From Flavobacterium piscis (GTDB lineage: Bacteria; Bacteroidota; Bacteroidia; Flavobacteriales; Flavobacteriaceae): a stretch of 64,000 nucleotides of DNA. A program made the position numbers and the translations under genes. The stretch lies in the NCBI RefSeq assembly GCF_001686925.1, contig NZ_LVEN01000005.1, positions 124,001-188,000 on the forward strand, given 5' to 3'. The notes under the pieces were generated by a model. That model did not search any database. It was not told where the DNA came from and saw only the letters and a list, made by a program, of their open reading frames with translations. Shown piece by piece: positions 63,932 through 64,000 of the stretch (position 1 is the stretch's first letter; each line of letters begins with the position of its first letter).

Positions 63932-64000
63932 AGCTCCCCAAAGAACACAAAAAAAATGCAAACTCAGAGACACTTGCATAGAACTTTATAAGGAAAAATT

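Larger units (their letters stand above)
63578..64000. other. Intergenic end region with a gene remnant and a repeat
   Basis: The last 423 bp contain no complete gene. They hold AT-rich leader sequence of the tail-anchored gene, a short coding-like minus-strand remnant (63643-63774), the second 141-bp repeat (63791-63931) and about 70 bp with ATGCAAACTCAGAGACACTT before the window ends. Confidence 0.6.

Overview
The window looks like a chromosomal segment of a Flavobacterium-like bacterium (phylum Bacteroidota). This rests on low GC, promoters of the type TTG-N19/20-TAnnTTTG, absence of obvious Shine-Dalgarno sequences, a fused secDF gene, type IX secretion (T9SS) signatures (gliding-associated C-terminal domain, PorP/SprF, OmpA/PD40 proteins), SusC-style TonB receptors with carboxypeptidase-like N-terminal domains, and a dense population of intergenic palindromic repeats. 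No rRNA, tRNA, CRISPR array, transposase or prophage gene was recognised.

Layout. 1-2.5 kb (minus): two family-2 glycosyltransferases translationally coupled to an FtsE-like ABC ATPase. 2.9-9.4 kb (plus): a large TPR protein, a PhzF-family protein, a plug-less outer-membrane barrel and a GreA/GreB-like protein. 10-13.6 kb (plus): two tandem asparagine synthetase genes, the second with a degenerate glutaminase site. 13.9-23.9 kb (plus): M16 protease, gyrB, mdh, secDF and a PagL-type lipid A deacylase. 24-29.3 kb (minus): lgt, yidD, cysS, a four-helix-bundle gene, folE and a PLP aminotransferase. 29.4-36.7 kb (plus): a PDZ aspartic-protease-like protein, then a three-gene T9SS unit (type B cargo, PorP/SprF, OmpA). 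36.8-44.5 kb: a lipoprotein, a DUF1573 protein (minus), valS, and an overlapping pair of unknown envelope proteins. 44.6-53.6 kb (minus): an amino-acid permease, a HIT protein and a probable iron/siderophore locus (two TonB receptors, a PepSY membrane protein, a DUF4198 protein). 53.9-64 kb: an MFS transporter, a repeat-rich gap, a DUF6265 lipoprotein, topB, an acyltransferase with an unusual N-terminal extension, and four small uncharacterised genes among REP-like elements.

The most notable observations are: (i) the second AsnB has lost Cys2, Arg50 and Asn75 of the glutaminase site while its synthetase PP-loop remains; (ii) the two TonB-receptor promoters carry an almost identical operator just downstream of a full Bacteroidota promoter, with a third copy upstream of the DUF4198 gene; (iii) several families of nested, mirror-symmetric repeats, some bracketing single accessory genes, including two 141-bp copies (about 93 % identical) around a tail-anchored unknown protein; (iv) an overlapping pair of unknown envelope proteins at 41.2-44.5 kb.

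All calls come from reading the sequence; no database search was run. Family names rest on recognised motifs and remain to be confirmed by profile searches.
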